From assembly GCA_947184155.2 (NCBI GenBank), contig CAMXCT020001380.1, positions 509,201 to 573,200 of the forward strand: 64,000 nucleotides of DNA. The letters run 5' to 3'. A program made the translations under genes and the position numbers. The stretch is from Cladocopium goreaui (Eukaryota; Sar; Dinophyceae; Suessiales; Symbiodiniaceae). Of this stretch, positions 35,701 to 47,800 are shown piece by piece. Below the pieces are notes generated by a model. It ran no database searches. It was given only the letters and a program-made list of their open reading frames with translations, and was not told the DNA's origin. Numbering within the stretch: the stretch's first letter is position 1; the number at the start of each line of letters is the position of its first letter.

Positions 35701-35984
35701 ATGGACCGATTTTTTTTGGGGGAGATATAGAAAGGACAGGAATTGTAGTTGTAAATGTAAGCACAAAATACGTACATTTGGGGAGGGTCCTCTCAAAAAC
35801 TGTCCCTTCAACCAATTCAGGGCAATCAAAGAATTGAATGTTACACAGGCATTGATCACCCCACTACAACTTGATGTACGGTAATTCTTGTGAAGCGTGC
35901 AAGTCATGTATTTGAGTACAAAAGGGAGCACTAAAAACTTGCAAGTACTGGTTGCAAATTCAGGGTTGGAGCTGTGCAACTGGC

Positions 35985-36115
35985 AAATACTACCATCTGG
36001 TTATGACTAACAGTTCGCCATGGAAAATCACCATTACCATTTTTAAGTTCGGTAAACCATCTATTTCTATGGGCCATGGCTTAACCATGGCGAACTGTTA
36101 GTCATAACCAGCTGT
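35985..36115. mobile_element. Hairpin MITE, family 1 variant
   Basis: accatctggttatgactaac and aacagttcgccatgg at the left are mirrored by ccatggcgaactgtt and gttagtcataaccag at the right. The same variant ends occur inside the composite at 63118-63234. Confidence 0.85.
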
Positions 36116-36221
36116 CCATGAGAACTCCTAGTCCAACATCCTGAATCTAAAAATATGAGCTGTCAACTTGGTAAAGTTGATGTACATGAAGAATGACCCA
36201 AGTCCATGGCTTGTAGGTAGC

Positions 36222-36352
36222 CACCAAGGTAAACAGCCACAGTTTGCGAACTGGAAAATCACCATGTTATAGCTGGATAAGTCATGATAAGTCAACTATT
36301 TCGACTGGGCCATTTTCCATAGCAAACTGTGGCTAGACTTACCAGAGGGTCA
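36222..36352. mobile_element. Stowaway-like MITE, family 1 variant
   Basis: ggtaaacagccacagtttgc at the left is mirrored by gcaaactgtggctagactta then ccagagggt at the right. Confidence 0.8.
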
Positions 36353-36393
36353 ATGTCCATGGCTTTGCCCATCAACCAGGAGGATAATATCAC

Positions 36394-36840
36394 CCAGTCA
36401 GCACGCCACGTCTCTGGTGTTTCCACGTCTTCGCCGCAATCTTCTTCCGTGATGTCCTGGAGAAATGAGGTGCGAATCATTGGGCTTCCCAAATTGGGTC
36501 ACAGGTTCTTGACCTTCAACTGTGATCACATGCTACACAAGTACAGATGTCACACATATATATATATATATTGTATATCATATATATATACAGTATATAC
36601 ATTTATTTATTTATTTACTTATCTATTTATTTATTTATTTATTTATTTTAAACATGATCACGAATATTATCATGTAGAAGTCTCCACATCATTTTTCGAG
36701 TTTCTTCCGGACTTCCAGGCCTGAATGACCAAAGGCTCAGCCTCGGCCTCGTAAGGAACTCTGGATTCGAGGAGGGCAAGCTGGAAAGCGCTCGGACGCT
36801 CTTTCAGCCTGCCAGACCCGACCCCATCAAATGATGGCCA
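36394..36840 (-). CDS. Two unidentified exons
   Basis: About 36840-36705: GRLKERPSAFQLALLESRVP and YEAEAEPLVIQ. About 36457-36395: after TCTCCAG, DITEEDCGEDVETPETWRAD, ending near TGG|GTGATA. Acidic and hydrophilic; not assigned. An (AT)n and (TTTA)n tract (36560-36650) lies between them. Confidence 0.5.
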
Positions 36841-36859
36841 ATTTGTGAGGGAAATATAT

Positions 36860-36960
36860 GAGAAAATGATGATTAACCATTAATATTAACCATTATTAAC
36901 CATCATTAACCATATAATAACCATTATTATCAACCATCATTAACCATATAAAATGATGAT
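36860..36960. repeat. TTAACCATTA short tandem repeat
   Basis: About nine degenerate attaaccat(t/c) units, similar in core to the large decamer array. Confidence 0.7.
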
Positions 36961-37049
36961 TTTTAGGGTATTGGACATTAGGCAGGCACAAAATTCAAAT
37001 CCCTCCTGAATCTTAGCCAAAACTAGCGGGCACAACATTCCTCACAGGG

Positions 37050-38045
37050 CACTCAACCCTGGCATGCGTCCTAATGAGCTCTGTGCCAACCTAACTTACC
37101 CACTCTCCACAAACCCCAGTCTACTTGAGCTCTTGGCATCTCCATATGTTGTTTTGCATGTTTTTATATGTTTTTGCATATCTTTCCTGTCAGGTACTTC
37201 CCTGAAATCTTTGCTTCAACCCAAGCCATCAAACGTTTCCCCTACCTGATCATGAAGGTGCTTGGCAGCAAAACATCTGGCTTACGGCCTCGTCACAGGC
37301 ATCGATGAAAGCAGAAACTATGTGGCCAACAAGACTGGGGATGTATGACTGTTAACTATCTGTTAACTCAATATTAAGAGGCCTCTCAGTTTATTCATGT
37401 CATAGGGAAGTACCAAATTTCATAGTCGGATTTTATCATAATTCAGCACAATTTGGGTGGTAACCCCCCAATCAATAGTCGAGGACATTAAACCCCATCT
37501 GTCATCCATCTTGGATCATCTTGGACCGTGAACCGCCCCTATTTTTGTTGCTTCAACCCCCTATTTCTGTCTGCCAAACTACAGTTTTTTATCCCAGTCC
37601 TTCATTCTCAAATCCCAATCTTATCAATCTTCTCTCTGGTTAAATCTATTTGTTTTTTTCCTTACAATATATATATAAATAAATATAAATCCCCTTGTTT
37701 TGAATTCAAACAAGCAACACACATGATACTAGTCGAACACGTACACGTACTCACTCTGTAACACATTCAGATTCAAAAACGTTTAAAAACATATGTTGTT
37801 CAACAATATATGAATATAAAAAATCAACGGAATTAAAATCAATTAAATGTTCACGTTTATGTTATCGTTTTGATGGTTGAATTCGATGTTTGGCTGTTTC
37901 TTTGCACGGCCTCCAAGCTTCCGCAGCGCAGGTATGTTGCTTAAGAGCAGCAAGCCCGAAGAGGCGAGGTCTACTGGACCCAGGGGTCGCGCCACAAGCG
38001 AGGTCTGGGGCCTCGGGCGTTGCCACCGAAATCAAGAAACTGATT
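37050..38045 (-). CDS. Three unidentified exon candidates
   Basis: About 38040-37905: LVARPLGPVDLASSGLLLLS and NIPALRKLG. About 37320-37258: SAFIDACDEAVSQMFCCQAP. About 37112-37065: GTELIRTHARVECP, between TTAG and GTGAGG. 37.35-37.88 kb shows no exon. Confidence 0.4.
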
Positions 38046-38110
38046 TACTCCTGACATCTCCTGAAAGATAGGCAGAAAATAAGGGTTTCACTGGTTTCAC
38101 TCCTAATCCT

Positions 38111-38232
38111 ACAATGTGGGGCCCCCAAGATAGCTAAGTTGGTTTATAACTACAGTAACTAGGGTTTATAGTAGTTATAACCATAGTTAGATGGGGTTAT
38201 AAACCAACTTATAACTAGGGCCCACATTGTAT
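38111..38232. mobile_element. Hairpin element, TIR ACAATGTGGGCCC
   Basis: acaatgtggggccc at the left and gggcccacattgt at the right, with an inner pair (aagttggtttataact / gttataaaccaactt). A single copy was seen; likely another MITE family. Confidence 0.75.
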
Positions 38233-38689
38233 GTTTTAGGATTTACTGAGCTACTATGATTTACTCCTATACTCCTAAGACATAGGATGTAAAAGAATCC
38301 CCCGAGCTAAGATAAACCTTGAGATAAATTATAATTAAAGTAATCTCTCAACCCCCCGTGTTTGGCAGGGTCTATGTTAGTTGTGGGGGGATAGTGCAAA
38401 AGCAATCATGATGGGAATGCTAAGGGATATGTGAGCAATGTGATGGATTTGATATGATTCAATCAACAGAAATGGAGAGATATAGCAATAATGCGGTTGT
38501 CGGAAAATATTGAACATGGGGTACACACAAAAATTGTAATCTGATATCACTGGAAAATGATCATAGACCGGATCTGGAGGTACAAGTTTTTTTTAAGCAA
38601 TCAAAAGAAGGAGAAAGCAATCTTCCAACATATCATGAAAATGAACGAAGAGACAATTCCCAAACGCTTTTTTTCAGCATTTTGATTGC

Positions 38690-39045
38690 AAATACCAGGC
38701 CGGAAACGAGTAGAGTTCAGTCTGCGGCCGGGATACAACAGCTCTTGATATGTTGGCCGCTTCAAAGGATCACCCTCTGTGAGAGCATAGCCTGTGGACA
38801 AAGCCGTCAGAGAGCCGTAACCGCACAGATATGTTTTGTGGGCAACATCTTGTAACCATGAAAGAAGCCTTTCTCTCAAGATCTCCCAACACACTTTTCC
38901 AGGTCAAGTCCCACTTTTCCGCATGACCTGCGGGCTTGTGAGCCACAAAGGCCATTCGACTGAGCTCCGCCAAGGGGTGGCCGTTCAGAGTGATCCGATG
39001 GTAGTCCTGCGAAAAGGAGCGGATCCATTTGGGGCGATTTCTTGG
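38690..39045 (-). CDS. Unidentified coding region with a frame change
   Basis: From 39045 to about 38905 one minus frame reads SQDYHRITLNGHPLAELSRM and FVAHKPAGHAEKWDLTWK. From about 38895 to 38695 another frame reads LRERLLSWLQDVAHKTYLCG and GYALTEGDPLKRPTYQELLY. The two regions nearly touch, and no intron of ordinary size fits between them. This is a very small intron, a sequencing error, or a frameshifted pseudogene. The family is not recognised. Confidence 0.55.
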
Positions 39046-39120
39046 TGACTTCGTGGGGAATCCATCACGGGGAATCCATGGTGATAAGTCATCTGAAAAT
39101 TCGAACCACATTTTAAAATA

Positions 39121-39226
39121 TGGGGATGGGTCAAAACCCTGGTACCTAGTGAACCCCAAAATAGCTGGTAAATGGATGTTCATCCCACTAAAAATATGTA
39201 TCTATAGGTATTGACCCATACCCATA
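39121..39226. mobile_element. Hairpin MITE, family 2
   Basis: Almost identical to 21853-21958 (gggatgggtcaaaacc ... ggtattgacccatacccat). Confidence 0.85.
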
Positions 39227-39339
39227 TCTCAGCACATGATTTCCTCAAAGTTATGATGAGATTCTGTGGGATTCTGGAGCCATCGAAATGTATGGACTGT
39301 ATGGCCAAGTTTGTCTCATACCATCCCTACCCTCCCCAG

Positions 39340-39850
39340 CACAGCCGAGCACCTCAATCCATCTGTTGGTCTTCTGAATCTTTCCATCCACCATCACCCG
39401 CGACCTGGCTGCGACACAGTGCCGGGGGCTTGCACTCTGGTTACTGGTTGATTCGTTGATCTAGATCCACAATGATCCACATCTATTACATGGGTATGGG
39501 TCAATACCTTTAGATACATGTTTAGTGGGATGAACATCCATTTACCAGCTATTTTGGGGTTCACTAGGTACCAGAGTTTTGACCCATCCCCACATCTATG
39601 TTTGAGCGCAGTAAACCCAAATGTGATGGTTAAAAAAAACAGTCTTCCAGTGTTTGGTGAATTCCCCATGATAGCTTGCTGCAACAACGATCTTTTCAGT
39701 CCCCATCGTCATCACCTCCTCACTGCATCCTGCATGGCACCTCTGTATGAAGGCCAAGGCATCCTGGGCATCAAGGCCCAGCACGGACATCAGTCGTTGA
39801 TGCAAGCGCTGAGGACCATGTAGATTTTGTAAACCTTGCGTGGCTGAGCA
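39340..39850 (-). CDS. Two unidentified exons flanking a MITE
   Basis: About 39850-39685: LHQRLMSVLGLDAQDALAFI and QRCHAGCSEEVMTMGTEKIV. About 39440-39345: ARSRVMVDGKIQKTNRWIEV and LGCAGEG. The inverted family 2 MITE at 39489-39597 sits in the intron between them. Confidence 0.5.
39489..39597. mobile_element. Hairpin MITE, family 2, inverted
   Basis: The reverse complement of the copy 260 bp to its left: ggtatgggtcaatacc at the left, gggttttgacccatcccca-like at the right (ccagagttttgacccatc). Confidence 0.85.
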
Positions 39851-40149
39851 GCTCTGAAAAGTTTGGGGAAAATGCCAACATCCAGTGGGTTGCCATAATT
39901 TTCCATAAAAAATACTATATAGTTAATTTATATATATAATGGTATTTTTTGGGGGATATACCTCAATTTTTAGACACATGTATATTTTTCGAACCCACGA
40001 AGTCATATCGAAGTCTCTTAGGGGGATGGAGAACCTGAAAGGGACAAAAACTATATGGAAAAAAGACAAACAAAAACACATCATTCAGAAATTTCGATGT
40101 TCCGATTTTTTTCGCACTGACAATCCACAACGAGGCTAGCTGGATGTAG

Positions 40150-40680
40150 ACACTCTGCCGATCCCCGCGCCTTCAGGTGCCTTGAGAGGCGGGCTCGCTG
40201 CCGGAGCCCCAAGAAAAGCTGCCGGAGGTAAGGGTCTCCTTTGAGAATCAGGAGCTATGGAAAAAATCAGGGAACAACCATGGAAAAGCATGCAAAATCC
40301 ATGCTAAAATCATGGATCCGCCATTTTTCTTCTGAAGTTTCATCCAATCCAACAAGATTCTTACACCAAAAGTTCAGGGGGGAAGGACAACAAAAAACCA
40401 CGCTCAAAGTCAACATCCATCCATGAATTCAATAAAAAGAAGAAACATCTGCCAAAAAATCCAAAAGTATTCAAAAATCCACCAAACATACAGTATCAAA
40501 CATATTCAAACATCCAGCAACCATATTCAAAAAAACAGCAACAAATTGCCAAGTAGCTGGATCCCCCAAGTGGGGTGCCACACCAGGGAGCCTTGTTCGG
40601 GCCATCGCGCTCGATTCAGGCGTGTCCAGGTGAGTTTGTGCACTCCACGGTAGGGCCTCAGGAGGAAGGTTTGGGGAAGG
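40150..40680 (-). CDS. Two unidentified exon candidates
   Basis: About 40680-40555: either FLLRPYRGVHKLTWTRLNRA or AQTHLDTPESSAMARTRLPG, both open. About 40230-40150: LPPAAFLGAPAASPPLKAPE then GAGIGRV. The frame choice is uncertain. Confidence 0.35.
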
Positions 40681-40951
40681 TTGGAGGAGGTGAAACAAAT
40701 GTGAAAAGGCGATAGAGAGTGAAGGATGAACACATTCTAAACTTGAAAAATCCTGAAAAATCAACCAACAAAGATGAGCGCGTAGAGAGGTATGATAAAG
40801 GCAGGGCTATCTCATAGAATCATAGAAGGATATAGCAGGCAAATGGTGAGCATGGCAGCATGACCCCAAAAGAGTACCAAGGACCCACTGCTTCGATCAA
40901 AGTTAGTCATTTTTTGGTATTCAAGCACTGAATTTTGGGTTCAATCATTCT

Positions 40952-41120
40952 GCGCCAGGGCAACTAGAAACGCAGAAATCTTCGAAGATGAGGGCATCAC
41001 CAAGACTAGTGAGTGGCAAACTTGGGGGCATCCAACCTTGAGTCATGGAACCATTTAGTATCATCTTCATTTGATGCCCTTCTTCTGCGCAATGCAATTC
41101 ACGAGACCAAACACTTCCAA
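40952..41120 (-). CDS. Unidentified exon
   Basis: Minus frame GSVWSRELHCAEEGHQMKMI, LNGSMTQGWMPPSLPLTSLG and DALIFEDFCVSSCPG, then a stop. It could be a C-terminal exon. Family unknown. Confidence 0.5.
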
Positions 41121-41250
41121 ATGAATCCATAGACATCTATGGCGGGGGCAGCAGGCACGGAAGACTTTTAGTGTTGTTTAAGAAATTTAAGAAGCTTTTA
41201 CTATGAATAGCGGGCAAATTTACTTGTTCATTTTCATGCCATGTGCACAT

Positions 41251-41360
41251 TAGGGTCGTCCCCTATCGGTAGAGAGGATTTCTGCGTTCTCAGACTTTGA
41301 GGCAACTCATGCAAAGCAGGGGTATTGGTATAGGGTCGTCCTCTATCGGTAGTGAAGGTT
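41251..41360. repeat. Direct repeat tagggtcgtcc(c/t)ctatcggtag
   Basis: Two copies about 80 bp apart (41251 and 41331), with no other structure seen. Confidence 0.7.
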
Positions 41361-41739
41361 TTTGTACAGCCCTCAGCAAGGCCAAGGCGAAGCAAGACTA
41401 AATTAGTATTGCAATAACTTTGTTTAGTTTTGTTTAGATTTCCTTCGTTTTGGTTTTGTTTGATTCATTCCTTGTTTTGTTTGAAGATATCTAGTGTTTA
41501 GTGATCTTTTCAAGATGAAAATTGGATCCAGGGGCTTGGGAGAACTGCTTTTTTTCGGACCGTCGTGGCGTCTGATTGGAACTTGTAAAGGCCTGATTGG
41601 AACATATTGGAACATCATGGGGCCTATCAAAATCCCGAAACCCTACACAAACCCTTTGTTTTCCCCTCGGTTTGCCAAGCGCTTGCATGGATCTTTGATG
41701 GGACTTCCATGGGCTGTTGATGACAATTGTTATTGGCCT

Positions 41740-42098
41740 CAGCCCTTGTGGATATGGAAGTCATCGGACCAAAAAATGCCGGGGTAGGACCAGCGGATGA
41801 TCGGCTCACACCCAGCAAGGTAACCAGCGGCATCCGAGTCGCGAGGTGTCCCATCGGCGTTGACATAGCCGGGCGAGAAGCAGGGGTGGCGCCCACGTCA
41901 TGGCGTCATGGCGTCGCGCCAGTCACATGTTGCGCTGCTGATACGTGGAAGGGCTGTGGGTATGACCCAAAGGAAGCCAAGATGTTTCTCTACATTTGGA
42001 GTTGGGACATGTTGGGACAAAGTCACAACAATTCCACAACAAAAATAGCAAGAAATACGTTGGCCGTGGCCTGGGCCTGGCTCTTCGTCCGTGTCTGA
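41740..42098 (-). CDS. Two unidentified exons
   Basis: About 42098-42050: after TTTTTTTCAG, DTDEEPGPGHGQR, an acidic stretch ending at AAC|GTATTT. About 41900-41745: HPCFSPGYVNADGTPRDSDA, AGYLAGCEPIIRWSYPGIFW and SDDFHIHKG, strongly coding. Plus-strand frames here are shadows. Family unknown. Confidence 0.5.
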
Positions 42099-42544
42099 AA
42101 AAAAATGGAAGAGTCAAGGTCTGCTTAGAATCTTAGAAAATGACTTAGAGCCAAGTCCTTTGATTTGGCAAAGCTGCCTCTATGTGGGGTGTGGAAGAAT
42201 TCCAGCAATTGCTGGATACTAAGTTGGCAAGCAATGTCAAGCTCGGATTAGACACCCCTCACCTGTTTAGTTGGGGTGGTGCCTTCAATCAAAAATCTGG
42301 GGTTGACACTTGACACTGCTCAATAAATCTCCACAAGCACAGTTGGCAAGCCAAACCTGCAGCAACTCCCTTGTAGCTTGCAGCTTAAATTACTGCAATT
42401 CCATATAAATCCCACAAACACCATCCACAATGACTCACCAGAAATAGGTGCTATACATTCACATGTATAATATTGTATAATCATGTATAATGCATCCATC
42501 ATTGAAATATTGAAGGTATTTGAAGGTGGCATTGAGTTTACCCT

Positions 42545-42650
42545 CTGGTTGTTCAGCTCCATGGAACATGTCCACCCTCGCACCCGGAGGAAGCGATCAC
42601 GTCCAAGGTCGCATCTAAGGAGTTCAGTCCAACCTGCCGGGGGTTCGCTT
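42545..42650 (-). CDS. Unidentified exon
   Basis: After CCCCCGGCAG the minus frame reads GWTELLRCDLGRDRFLRVRG and WTCSMELNN. Confidence 0.45.
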
Positions 42651-42827
42651 TTGGACCATGCTTTGGATGGGGAAACTCCGCGGTAAACCCTCACAATTCA
42701 CCAACTTTGCAATTGCCAAATTGCCAAATTGCCAATCAGGCAGATGAATGTGAAGGAACACCGTTCGGAACACCGTTCGGAACTTGAATCCTTCGGAAAC
42801 CACTTCACAAAAACTCACGGAAGAGAA

Positions 42828-42880
42828 TCGTTGCAGGTCCCACCTCATAGCTCAGTCTTGGACCTGCAACAGGATTTCAC
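42828..42880. repeat. Small inverted repeat GTTGCAGGTCC/GGACCTGCAAC
   Basis: gttgcaggtcc and ggacctgcaac separated by about 20 bp. It may be chance or a hairpin. Confidence 0.5.
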
Positions 42881-43349
42881 AGGTCGGAGCAATCTCCCAG
42901 AGATGAGGAGATGAGTAGGGACTATAGATAGGATGTCATCCCATCAGATGATTTTCCAGTTTGGAGGTGGTCCTACCTTAATGCATCTCTACTTCGGGAT
43001 TCCTAGATATGTATCTGAAAATGGGATCTATTACAATACAGGCGATTTCAAGAGGGATGGTTTAACCCACTGGATCTTGGGGCCTAAACTTTCAGACTTT
43101 GTGACCTGTCCATCACTCTCCCACCTGTCTCATCCCTTGACCTTGGACGGATTTGGACGGCAAATCATCGAACAAAAAACTGGCCGTGGCCACAGGCAGC
43201 AAAAGGGGCTGTAAGTTCCGCACGATGACCCCATGGCATGCAGCGGCTGAATGGGAGTGTTGATGGTACAAACGAAGGATCCTAGGGGGATCTACCGATT
43301 AAAGTTCAGAAGATATTGTTTTCTGTTTCCGCTCTGTTTGTTTCACAAA

Positions 43350-43880
43350 ATCTCCTGCACAATTTGCGATTCTTCCTCTGACATTTTCCGACCAGCGGAA
43401 TCGGAAAGGGTGAAATAATGTGAAATATGGCAAATCCATGCAAATCCCTTCAAACCATGCTGTTGCCCACAACTCATCTTCATCTTGGCCCAGGATAAGG
43501 TGCGATTTCGGAGGCAGTCGTCAGGCAGTCGTCAAGTCCGGATGGCTGATCCAAATCAACGTTTTTGATCGGGAAAAATGGTGGTTTTTCCCGAATTATT
43601 CGAAACTCTACTTAAACCATTTTTTTCTATAGGCGTTGGTAAATGTCCAAATTAAACATCACCCAACTACAAGTATTTGGGGATATGATCTCCAATAGAT
43701 AAATTAGATAATAATTACTTGAAGGTGATGTTCAAAATCCCGATTTGCAACCCCGCTCTATAGTATACTAGTATCTGAATCTTCTGCAAAGTAGCAGCGA
43801 TCGAGGCGCCGTTTTCTGAGCGCTTTTCCTCTGCTCGGTGACTTTCAATCCTCGAAGTCCTGGTGATGGCAGAACTCCAA
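43350..43880 (-). CDS. Unidentified exon candidates downstream of SEC63
   Basis: About 43875-43775: RTSRIESHRAEEKRSENGAS and IAATLQKIQI. About 43540-43480: DQPSGLDDCLTTASEIAPYP. About 43405-43350: SDSAGRKMSEEESQIVQEIL. Hydrophilic, charged; they could be the C-terminal tail of SEC63 or the next gene. Confidence 0.4.
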
Positions 43881-43972
43881 CGTGTGGCATGAGAATTGGG
43901 TACCCTCAAACACCAAAAACAAAATCTGGTGTATCATCATTTTCTGGATGAACATTGCCACGAAATGAGTTT

Positions 43973-44085
43973 GTCTGAAAATAGACCAGCCCCAAAGTTG
44001 ATGGTTTATCACCAATTGTTCCTGTATTGTGTTCCTTTTTATATTGCCATTTGAGGGGTATACCTCATTTTCAGACAAACCCCAA
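43973..44085. mobile_element. Hairpin MITE, family 6
   Basis: gtttgtctgaaaatagacc at the left; tcattttcagacaaacccc at the right. Single ends of the same type occur near 3225, 22600 and 44705. Confidence 0.65.
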
Positions 44086-44097
44086 TGGGGGTAACAC

Positions 44098-44590
44098 CGT
44101 CCTCACTCCCACTTTCGCCGCTATCGTCACTGACATGGTGAACTGTAGCCTGGAGAAGTTTCACTCAATGGGTTGGTTGAAGCAAAGATTGAAACCAGAA
44201 ACATCCAGAAACTATCGCTTTTACCGTTCAAAATGATGGTACCCTTTATATAGTAAACTTATAGATGACTTAGCTACTAAAAATGGTGATTTTCCATAGC
44301 CATGTTTACCAGCGTAAGCCCTGTAAATGTTGCATGAAATTCAGAGAACCACAGGATTTGAGGTGTGTTGGGTCAACAACGCCAAAGATACGAATCTTGT
44401 CACCGCTCTGCCTGCTTTGCCACGTAGTCCACGACCTCTTCCATTTCCAGGCCTTACAGTACTCTTTATCGGTGGTTGATCCTGGGGGGGGTCCTCTCCC
44501 AAAGGGACGTGGCTGTCAATCAAAACCTCCCTGTGGTGCCACGATTTTCAAACCAAAAGCAAAGGTTGCCGCACTTCAGCAAGCCTCTGA
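44098..44590 (-). CDS. Probable 3' exons of SEC63 or next gene
   Basis: About 44148-44098: after TTCTCCAG, ATVHHVSDDSGESGSEDG, an acidic stretch like the C-terminal tails of SEC63 proteins. About 44515-44345: frames with STTDKEYCKAWKWKRSWTTW, GLEMEEVVDYVAKQAER and DKIRIFGVVDPTHLKSC; the correct split is not clear. Confidence 0.4.
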
Positions 44591-44856
44591 CAATATGACT
44601 GGCTAATGGAGATCTTTCCCATTTGAGGATTCCTTTGTCCCAGTCATCAAAGTCTCAATTAAGCAGCATACGTGCAATACCATGGCTCTACCAGCTGCTA
44701 ATCTCGTTTACCCATGGGTTTGTCTGAAAATTTAGGGGAAAGTAAATTGGACGGTTGAAAAAATGATGTTCCAATGCAAAATGGCCGTTTTGAGGTACTA
44801 CAGTTACTACAGTAAATATATCTCATTTGCATCGGCAGACCCCACATCCTCATGTC

Positions 44857-47800
44857 CTGCCTGCATAAGCCTCGCAGGACAAGGTCAACCTGGCAGGGTC
44901 ACAGTTTTGTCGCCACGGCCGCCAGGGTTTGACGCCACGTTCCCCGACAGCCCACCATATCCCACCTGAGTCGGCACTTTCCAGCCAATGGCACTCGGAA
45001 GCGGATGTGGGCCACAAACTGGAGCCGGCTTCAGTCCGACACAACTTTCTTGCTGACCACAAGCATCTCGCAGCATCTCCCAACCTCTCTGGAGCCGTCT
45101 GCAATCCTTGAACACCTTGGGAGAAAATGAAATTAATATAAATTAATCAGCTGTCATGAGAGCAGTGACAAAACTTCTGGCAGCTGTTTGGCATTCTCGC
45201 TTCAAGCTTCGCCAGTTGAGCCTCCCAACACACTAACACCACTTTTGCCCCTGCCAGGCAGGCGAAAGGTTACCCACCAAGCTTCTCTGACCTGGCACAT
45301 TCAACTGCAAGGCCTTGTTGAAAGCACCAGAGTTGACTCTTGGATTGAGGTACATCATCTATAAGTTTACTGGAGGTGTACCCCCATTTTGCCCAGTGAA
45401 GCCACCATTTTCCCCACATCGAGGCTGTCCAGAGCCTGAGCACTGGGAAAGTGCGGTGTATGTGCTGATCCAATGGCCTGCGGCAAACGCCATCCCCATC
45501 ACCCAAGTGACCGACGCTTCCCCAACTTCGCCGAAGAAATACAAAGGATCCGAATTGAATCCATTTTGGGAGATGGAAAAACATGTCTATTATATATATA
45601 TATCTTAATATATATATATATATTATATATATACATATATACATTCATACATATATAGCTTATCTCTTAAAACCTCTATACTGTCTGTATGACCCAAGCT
45701 GACCCCAAAGTTGCGTGCCAGACCTCGCCCTCAGGGAGATTGGCGCGCAGAAGCCTCGCCGATCTGCACCAACTAAGAGGCTGCTTTCTCTGAGATACCC
45801 TCTGGTAAACGTTTACATAGCTATGGAAAATCACCATTTTTAATGGGAAAACTCACTATAAATGGTCATTTTCAATAGCTATGTAACAAATTACCAGAGG
45901 GTAGCTTGAGGATGCTGCTTGAAAATCATCAGTTGATTTTCGCACAGATAGAAATCGAGTCACAGAAAAGGAAAACTATGGAAAACTGGTAAGCAAGTTC
46001 TGCAAGAGCCTCTGAATCAATTTGGGTTCGTCCAGGGGGTATACCAGTATGCCCCAATGTATATGGCCACCAAATGATGTGGAAAATGATGATTAACCAT
46101 TGGAATCACCTTGGATTCTTGCGGTTCTCCTCCAAATTCTGAGACAAACGGCATCATCCCAATTACGCACTGATCATTTATTTCATAGCCATGTTTCACA
46201 TGGCCCATGTGTAGAGTAGATGATTTACCTATCAAAAACGGTGATTTGTTCAATAACAATGGCACAAATCACCGGGTATCGACAACAGGAATCCCATCCT
46301 CAGCTCGAGCGTAGCTACGTCACCGATGCAAATCTCCTCTTCACCTTGTACAAAGACGCGAGAGGCCTGACATCGACGCGGAAGTGCCATTGCTAAGGAG
46401 ATATCCCGAGTAAATTGACAAAAAAACACGGAAAAAACGTGAAAAAAACAATGGTTTTCATATGTATAAAATTACTGCAAAATAACCTCGAAAGGTGCAG
46501 AAATCATCTGAGATGGATAGCTTCAAACACGGCTCCCAATGGCCCAACCTGGATTTGCATCTGAGGAGCACAAGCAACGAACTCCTCGATATCCTCAGTT
46601 GGCACAGTCAGACCAAGTCGCCAGGTGGTTCTCCGATCTCCGATCAGTTCAGATGGGTTCCCAGGTTCCAAAGGTTTGGTTCAACATGGTTCAACAACCA
46701 AAAGTCATTGTGAACAAGGTTCAAAACCTGAAATGTAATCCCGGATTGTACTTCTTACTTGGTTGATAATGGGTCACTGAAAAAAATCTCATATCATCTC
46801 CAATCAGTTAGGTTGCTGTAATGACCCCCTATAGAAGCCCCCAACCATCAATAAACTATCATTCATTACCCATGAAATCCCCATGTTTGGTGGATTCGAG
46901 TCTTCCAATGGCTAGGAGTTTTGAATGTTTCGCTTAGCAAAGGCCATGGGTCGGCTCGCTGATTGCCAGTCAGGCCCAGTTCCTCCGTTGACAAGGCGGT
47001 GCTTCGCTCCTGTAGATGGCTACTTTTGTGTCTCCCAAAATTCCACCCTTGAGAAACCACCGTTGAACTGGATCGGATGGAGACTGGATCACCGTAGTGA
47101 TTTAATTGGTTTTTATAGTGATTCAATGAGATATTAATGGGATATACCCTCTGGTCATTTGTTACATAGCTATTGAAAATAGCCCTAATAGAAATAGTTG
47201 ATTTACCTATTCAAAATGGTGATTTTCTATAGTCATGTTAGTTTACCACAGGGTATTTCTTCTTGCAAACGCTTGTTACACAATCTGCAAAGGAAATCGG
47301 ACAATCTGAATCTTTGCTTGGAAACCACAACATCAAGAACTTCAGATCCTATATCCTGAGCTTATCGCACCTGTGACGGCATCGAGAGGAAGGTCGGAAA
47401 TGTGGCGTACTTCTTGTTCCGCTTCTGCCACATCCTGCGCTGACAGGTGGATGATGGCGAATCGCCATCGGTGCATGGTATATTCCCTCTGCATGTCCAA
47501 ATATCAAAATACACCAATACTATCCAATACTTTTGGTATCTCTTGGTTACATGTCCCCTTAGATTTTCTTTCCTCAAACATAGATCCCTTATGGATCCTT
47601 ATGGTTGCTACACCTCCATGTTTGTTGCCGAAGGCCGGTGGAACCCCCACGTTGTTGGCCAAGGTACCGCACTTGCTCAGAGGTGAAGTGCGGAATCCTT
47701 TTTGTGCAACAGGACATGGGGTGTTTGACATGGTGATTTTGCTAAACATCAGAAATGGTGATTTAAACATCAGAAATGGTCATTGAACCATCAGAAATGG

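Noticed and set aside
41727-42098. Plus-strand open frame of 123 codons
   Set aside because: Shadow of two better minus-strand exons with matching splice signals (HPCFSPGYVNADGTPRDSDA and DTDEEPGPGHGQR).
45315-45608. Plus-strand open frame of 97 codons (…SAVYVLIQWPAANAIPITQV)
   Set aside because: The minus strand has AIGSAHTPHFPSAQ, which joins the neighbouring SEC63 exon in phase and matches the Brl domain.
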